Assembly (NCBI GenBank): GCA_016703155.1
Contig: JADJCP010000010.1
Span: 62,001-126,000 of the forward strand
DNA length: 64,000 nucleotides
Origin: Hydrogenophilales bacterium
GTDB taxonomy: Bacteria; Pseudomonadota; Gammaproteobacteria; Burkholderiales; Thiobacillaceae
Direction: 5' to 3'
The first letter of the stretch is position 1; each line of letters opens with the position of its first letter. The notes beneath the pieces were generated by a model. It saw only the letters and a program-made list of their open reading frames with translations. It had not been told where the DNA came from and did not search any database. Below, one piece after another: positions 59,915 to 64,000 of the stretch. Both the position numbers and the translations under genes were made by a program.

Positions 59915-60967
59915 ATGGCCAAGATCAAGGTACTCATCATCGACGACTCGGCGCTCATCCGTAGTGTCATGAGCGAGATCGTCAACAGCCAGGCCGACAT
60001 GGAGGTGGTTGGCGTGGCCCCCGACCCCATCGTCGCACGCGAGATGATCAAGCAGTTGAATCCGGATGTGCTCACCCTGGATGTCGAGATGCCGCGCATG
60101 AACGGCCTCGATTTCCTGGAAAAGCTCATGCGTTTGCGTCCAACGCCGGTGGTCATGCTTTCGACCTTGACCGAGCAGGGTTCGGACGTGGCTCTGCGTG
60201 CCCTGGAGCTGGGCGCCGTCGATTACATCGCCAAGCCCAGGCTGGGCGTCAAAGAGGGGCTGGGCGAGTTGGTCGACGATGTCGCCGACAAGATACGCAA
60301 CGCCGCGCGGGCCAGAGTCAGGCACCTGCCCGGTGGCGCGCAGACGAGCGCCCCGGCGCCGATTCGGGTTACCGGGAAGTTCATGCACGGCACCGAGAGG
60401 GTGGTCTTCATCGGTTCGTCGACGGGCGGCACCGAGGCCTTGAAAGCCGTCCTGACGCGCATGCCGGCGGACTCACCGGCGATCATGATCACCCAGCATA
60501 TGCCGGAATCGTTCACGGCATCCTTCGCGGCGCGCCTGAATGGCCTGTCCGCCATGCAGGTCAGGGAGGCCGGGCACAACGAGCGTGTGCTACCCGGCCA
60601 CGCCTACATTGCCCCGGGCCACTCGCATTTGCTGATTTGCAAGAGCGGGGCGGACTACTACACTGCGCTGTCCCAAGCGGACCCGGTGAGCCGGCACCGG
60701 CCCTCGGTCGATGTCCTGTTCGACAGCGCGGCGCGGATTCTGGGCGCCAATGGTCTCGGTGTGATCCTCACCGGCATGGGCAAGGATGGTGCCGCGGGCA
60801 TGCTGCGAATGCGTCAGGCAGGCGCCTACACCATCGCTCAGGATGCCGCCACATGCGTCGTCTATGGCATGCCCAAGGCCGCCGTCGAACTGGGCGCCGT
60901 CCATGAAGTGCTCCCACTGGCCGGAATCGCCGGACGTATCGTCGATCAGCTGAGCCAGCGGGCTTGA
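59915..60967 (+). CDS. cheB: Chemotaxis methylesterase/glutaminase CheB
   Basis: Removes methyl groups from receptors; activated by CheA. The 350 residues have a receiver domain (LIIDDSALIR, phosphorylated Asp in LTLDVEMPRMNG) and a C-terminal esterase with the catalytic Ser in FIGSSTGGTEALK, His in ITQHMPESF and Asp in LTGMGKDGAAG. ATG 59915 is preferred to TTG 59903; the ribosome site is weak. It is downstream of cheD and precedes the STAS gene by 48 bases. Confidence 0.96.
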   Translation: MAKIKVLIIDDSALIRSVMSEIVNSQADMEVVGVAPDPIVAREMIKQLNPDVLTLDVEMPRMNGLDFLEKLMRLRPTPVVMLSTLTEQGSDVALRALELGAVDYIAKPRLGVKEGLGELVDDVADKIRNAARARVRHLPGGAQTSAPAPIRVTGKFMHGTERVVFIGSSTGGTEALKAVLTRMPADSPAIMITQHMPESFTASFAARLNGLSAMQVREAGHNERVLPGHAYIAPGHSHLLICKSGADYYTALSQADPVSRHRPSVDVLFDSAARILGANGLGVILTGMGKDGAAGMLRMRQAGAYTIAQDAATCVVYGMPKAAVELGAVHEVLPLAGIAGRIVDQLSQRA

Positions 60968-61015
60968 CGCGGTACACTGGAAAAGTCGAACACTATTTTC
61001 ACCATGGAGTTCTAG

Positions 61016-61321
61016 ATGCTGATTCGAGAAACACGCACCGATGCGAATGCCACGCTCTTCCTGGAGGGTCGCTTCGATTTCAACTCGCACCGTGACTTTC
61101 GCGGTGCTTACGATAATTTGCTGAACGATCCTGGCGCGCGCACGATCGAGATCAATTTCAATCGGGTCGACTATCTCGACAGCTCGGCCCTGGGCATGCT
61201 CCTGCTACTGCGCGAGAAAGCCGAGGCCAGCGGCAAGAGCGTCACCCTTTCCGGGCTGCAGGGCACCGTCAAGCAGGTTCTGGAAATCGCCAACTTCCAG
61301 CGGCTGTTCACCATCAAGTAA
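61016..61321 (+). CDS. STAS-domain anti-sigma-factor antagonist (HsbA-like)
   Basis: A 101-residue single STAS domain. The phosphorylation-site region reads VDYLDSSALGMLLLLREKAE, with the conserved Ser after Asp. Such proteins switch partners according to phosphorylation by an anti-sigma-type kinase and dephosphorylation by a PP2C phosphatase. The next gene encodes both activities in one chain, as in the HsbA/HsbR pair of Pseudomonas. GGAG six bases ahead of the ATG supports the start. Confidence 0.9.
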   Translation: MLIRETRTDANATLFLEGRFDFNSHRDFRGAYDNLLNDPGARTIEINFNRVDYLDSSALGMLLLLREKAEASGKSVTLSGLQGTVKQVLEIANFQRLFTIK

Positions 61322-61343
61322 CGCCGGACGAGATGATTCTGTA

Positions 61344-63047
61344 ATGGGCAAACCCCTGAAGATCCTGGTCGTCGACGACACACCGTCGAACGCCAAGCAG
61401 CTTGAGGTGGTGGCGCGCAAGCTCGGCCACGAAACCATCTTCGCCGAAGATGGCCTGGTAGCCATCGAGCGCTACCAAAGCGAGCATCCCGACCTGATCT
61501 TCATGGATATCATGATGCCGCGCATGGACGGCATCAACGCGGTCGAGCACATCCGCGCCCTGCCCGCCGAGAAGTGGGTGCCGATTATTTTCTTTTCGGC
61601 GCTGGAAAGCGTCCAAGACATTATTCAGGGCCTGGAAAAAGGTGGCGACGATTATCTCACCAAGCCCGCCAACCTCGCCCTGGTGCGCGCCAAGATCAAT
61701 GGCTATGCGCGTGTATTGGAGATGCAGGACGCCGTGCGCCAGCAAACCATCGAGTTGCTCGACTGGCGCAACGAGGCCGAGGAGCAGGCGCGTCTGGGCT
61801 ATCACGTCATCAACCGGCTGGCCGACGCCGATGGCTTGAAAGACCCGCTGTTGCAGTGGTTCAACATCGCCGCCACCACGTTCAGCGGCGACCTGATGTG
61901 CGCCACGCGCGGTCCGGACGGCGTGCTCTACCTGATGCTTGCCGATGCCGCCGGGCACGGCCTTGCGGCGGCGTTGAGCGCCCTGCCGCTGACACAGGTG
62001 TTTTACGGCATGGTCGTCAAGGGATTTCCACTGACCTCGATCGCTCAGGAACTGAACCGCAAACTCAAGGCAATCATGCCCGCGGATCGCTTCGTCGCGG
62101 CCATCCTCGCGGCCGTGGATATCGATCACCACACCCTGGAGATCTGGAACGGCGGCCTGCCCGACGCGCTATTCGTCGATGCCGAGGGGGCTATCCAGAA
62201 GCGCTGGTGCTCGAAACACCCGCCACTCGGGGTCTTGCCGCCCGGCATGTTCTCGGCGCTCACCGAAACCTATCATTTCCACCAGGCCGGCGAACTGGTC
62301 GTCTATTCCGACGGCCTGGTCGAGATCGATACCGGCCACGGCAATCGCCTGGACATGGCCATGCTCGAAGCCGTCCTGCGGCAAACGCCCCGGGGCCGCA
62401 GCCTGGAGGGCGTACGCGACCATGTCGATGCCTATCTGCGGGGCCAGCCCGGGCATGATGACATCTCCTTTGCGGTGGTCGCCGTGCCCCTGGAGGAACG
62501 CAAAAGCTTGCCGGTCGCCACCAGGCAGAGCGTCCAGCAGGGGCCGGTATCGGAATGGCGCCTGGAACTCGCCTGGTCGGCGCAGGAATTGCGCGAAATC
62601 GATATCGTCCCGGCGGTACTCGGCCTGACCAACCAGATACGCGCATTGAAGGCACACCAGGGCGTGCTGTTCCTGGTGCTTTCCGAGTTGTTCAACAATG
62701 CCCTGGATCATGGCCTGCTCGGTCTGGATTCTTCCAAGAAAGACACCGAGGGCGGTTTTGAAAGCTACCTGGCGCAGCGCGCGGAACGTCTTGCAAATCT
62801 GAAGCACGGCCAGATCGACATCATCCTGCACCTGCATATGGAAGACGAGATCGCCGTGCTCGACATCACCCTCGCCGACAGTGGCCAAGGCTTTGACTTC
62901 AACCGTTATCTCGCGGACATCGGCGCCCCGGAAAATGTCGACAAGGGCCAGTACCACGGGCGTGGCATCGCCCTGGTACGCCAACTCAGCATGGATGTCG
63001 CTTATTCCGGCGCCGGCAACCGGGTCTGGGCACGCTACAAGCTGTAG
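61344..63047 (+). CDS. Receiver-PP2C phosphatase-kinase fusion (HsbR-like)
   Basis: A 567-residue regulator: receiver domain (about 1-125, VVDDTPSN, phosphorylated Asp in LIFMDIMMPRMDG), a linker helix, an SpoIIE/RsbU-type PP2C phosphatase (about 180-380, FSGDLMCATRG, LADAAGHGLAAAL, GHDDISFAVV) and a C-terminal GHKL ATPase of the anti-sigma type (about 425-567, LSELFNNALDHGLLG, DSGQGFDFNRYL, GRGIALVRQL). One protein thus can both phosphorylate and dephosphorylate the STAS partner encoded 22 bases upstream. The same architecture is found in HsbR, CrsR and SypE. It likely links the chemotaxis locus to motility or a surface lifestyle choice. Confidence 0.92.
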   Translation: MGKPLKILVVDDTPSNAKQLEVVARKLGHETIFAEDGLVAIERYQSEHPDLIFMDIMMPRMDGINAVEHIRALPAEKWVPIIFFSALESVQDIIQGLEKGGDDYLTKPANLALVRAKINGYARVLEMQDAVRQQTIELLDWRNEAEEQARLGYHVINRLADADGLKDPLLQWFNIAATTFSGDLMCATRGPDGVLYLMLADAAGHGLAAALSALPLTQVFYGMVVKGFPLTSIAQELNRKLKAIMPADRFVAAILAAVDIDHHTLEIWNGGLPDALFVDAEGAIQKRWCSKHPPLGVLPPGMFSALTETYHFHQAGELVVYSDGLVEIDTGHGNRLDMAMLEAVLRQTPRGRSLEGVRDHVDAYLRGQPGHDDISFAVVAVPLEERKSLPVATRQSVQQGPVSEWRLELAWSAQELREIDIVPAVLGLTNQIRALKAHQGVLFLVLSELFNNALDHGLLGLDSSKKDTEGGFESYLAQRAERLANLKHGQIDIILHLHMEDEIAVLDITLADSGQGFDFNRYLADIGAPENVDKGQYHGRGIALVRQLSMDVAYSGAGNRVWARYKL

Positions 63048-63062
63048 GCCAGTTCGGACTAC

Positions 63063-64000
63063 TCAGGCGTTGATCTTCGCCAGCAGCGCCTGAATCTTCT
63101 CCGGATCGCCCAGACGCAGCAGCTTCGTGGCCATCGGTTCCAGGGCATCCGTCTGGCTGCGCAGGATCTGCTGTTTCACCGAGAGGATGTGCGCGGGATG
63201 CATCGAGAAGCTGCGCAGCCCCAGACCCAGCAGCAAGCGGGTCAGGCGCGCGTCACCGGCCATTTCGCCGCAGACCGAGACAGGCCGATGCAGGCGCTTG
63301 CCCACTTTGAGGGTGTGCGCGATTAACTGGATGACCCCGGGATTCAGGGGATCGTAGAGGTGGGCGACGGCGTCGTCGGTGCGATCGATGGCCAGGGTGT
63401 ACTGGATCAGGTCATTGGTACCCAACGAGAGGAAATCCAGTTTTCTGGCGAACCATTCCGCCGCCAGGGCCGCCGCCGGGATTTCGATCATGCCGCCGAT
63501 GGCTGTCGTCGGGTCGAACTTGATCTTTTCCGCCTTCAGTTCCGCCTTGGCCGCATCGATCAGGGCCAGGGCCTGATCCAGTTCGGTGAGGCTGGCCAGC
63601 ATGGGCAGGAGGATTTTCGTCGTGCCGTAATGACTGGCACGCAGTATGGCGCGCAACTGGGTAGTGAAGACCTGCGGTTCGGCCAGGCATAGGCGTATCG
63701 CCCGCAGACCAAGCGCCGGGTTGTCGCTTTTTACCGGTAGCCAGGCGAGCGATTTGTCGGCGCCCGCGTCCAGGGTGCGGATCACGACCGGCCGGCCCTT
63801 CATGACCTTGACCACATGCCGGTAGGCCTCGAATTGCTCGTCCTCGGAGGGTTGGTCGGCACGGTTCAGGAACAGGAATTCGCTGCGGAACAGGCCGATG
63901 CCGGCGGCATTCTCGTCCAGGGCTTCCTGGACGTCCGGGGGCAGATCGATATTCGCCAGCAATTCAATGGAAACGCCGTCCAGCGTCGACGACGGGCTGC
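63063..64000 (-). CDS. ptsI: PEP-protein phosphotransferase (enzyme I), C-terminal part
   Basis: The gene continues beyond the right edge of the window; about 312 C-terminal residues are present. Enzyme I takes phosphate from phosphoenolpyruvate and passes it to HPr. The PEP-binding barrel is recognisable: GIGLFRSEFLFLNR, VVIRTLDAGADK, GGMIEIPAAAL, FLSLGTNDLIQYTLAIDR and the catalytic Cys in VCGEMAGD. The HPr-binding and His domains lie outside. The frame is open up to position 64000. It converges on the HsbR-like gene with 15 bases between stops. Confidence 0.94.
   Translation of the reverse strand, partial: SPSSTLDGVSIELLANIDLPPDVQEALDENAAGIGLFRSEFLFLNRADQPSEDEQFEAYRHVVKVMKGRPVVIRTLDAGADKSLAWLPVKSDNPALGLRAIRLCLAEPQVFTTQLRAILRASHYGTTKILLPMLASLTELDQALALIDAAKAELKAEKIKFDPTTAIGGMIEIPAAALAAEWFARKLDFLSLGTNDLIQYTLAIDRTDDAVAHLYDPLNPGVIQLIAHTLKVGKRLHRPVSVCGEMAGDARLTRLLLGLGLRSFSMHPAHILSVKQQILRSQTDALEPMATKLLRLGDPEKIQALLAKINA

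Overview
The window is a dense, GC-rich bacterial chromosome segment, with almost no non-coding DNA and long antisense open frames typical of high-GC genomes. The collinear gene set tkt-gap-pgk-pyk-fba(class II)-purC, an ArgA-type acetylglutamate synthase, a YbiT-type ABC-F protein, gltBD and a long che operon suggest a betaproteobacterium, perhaps a Rhodocyclales/Nitrosomonadales-like autotroph or facultative autotroph. RuBisCO itself is not in the window, so the lineage is an inference.

Layout. 1-6.5 kb: a leftward operon for a tripartite RND efflux pump (TolC-like channel, lipoprotein adaptor, permease, then a further gene cut by the window edge). Next to it is an ArsR-family repressor with the two-cysteine spacing of persulfide sensors, and a perfect operator palindrome sits on the pump promoter. 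6.5-11.5 kb: gpmI, envC, ctpA-type protease and moeB. 11.5-17.3 kb: a lipoprotein, ybiT, argA and rsmE (leftward), then a thioredoxin-like protein and an inositol-phosphatase-family enzyme (rightward). 17.5-25.4 kb: central carbon metabolism (transketolase to aldolase) and purC, with three unrelated hairpin elements between the genes.

25.5-38 kb: a leftward eight-gene island: type I restriction-modification (hsdR, hsdM, hsdS), an SMC/ABC-like ATPase and HNH protein pair resembling Septu, a truncated DUF1016 protein, a RhuM-family protein and an unrecognised protein with an HhH-like segment and a nuclease-like C-terminus. The genes are mostly translationally coupled. 38-46 kb: gltD, gltB (with a candidate leader attenuator) and metY. 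45.9-48.8 kb: a broken AddB/RecB-type nuclease gene and a candidate small RNA divergent from grxD.

49.3-63.0 kb: a rightward chemotaxis operon: short MCP, cheY, cheA, cheW, two large MCPs sharing a near-identical 719-bp signalling block, cheR, cheD, cheB, then a STAS protein and a receiver-PP2C-kinase protein that form an HsbA/HsbR-like partner switch. The window ends inside ptsI on the minus strand.

Caution on sequence quality: at least seven single-base frameshifts fall in five genes (ctpA, ybiT, hsdR, gltB, addB-like), several in conserved housekeeping genes and often at short C or G runs. Many are probably base-calling errors, not real mutations. Two in-frame stop codons (in the island ATPase and after cheD) and a missing motif in the addB-like gene are of a different kind and more likely to be real.
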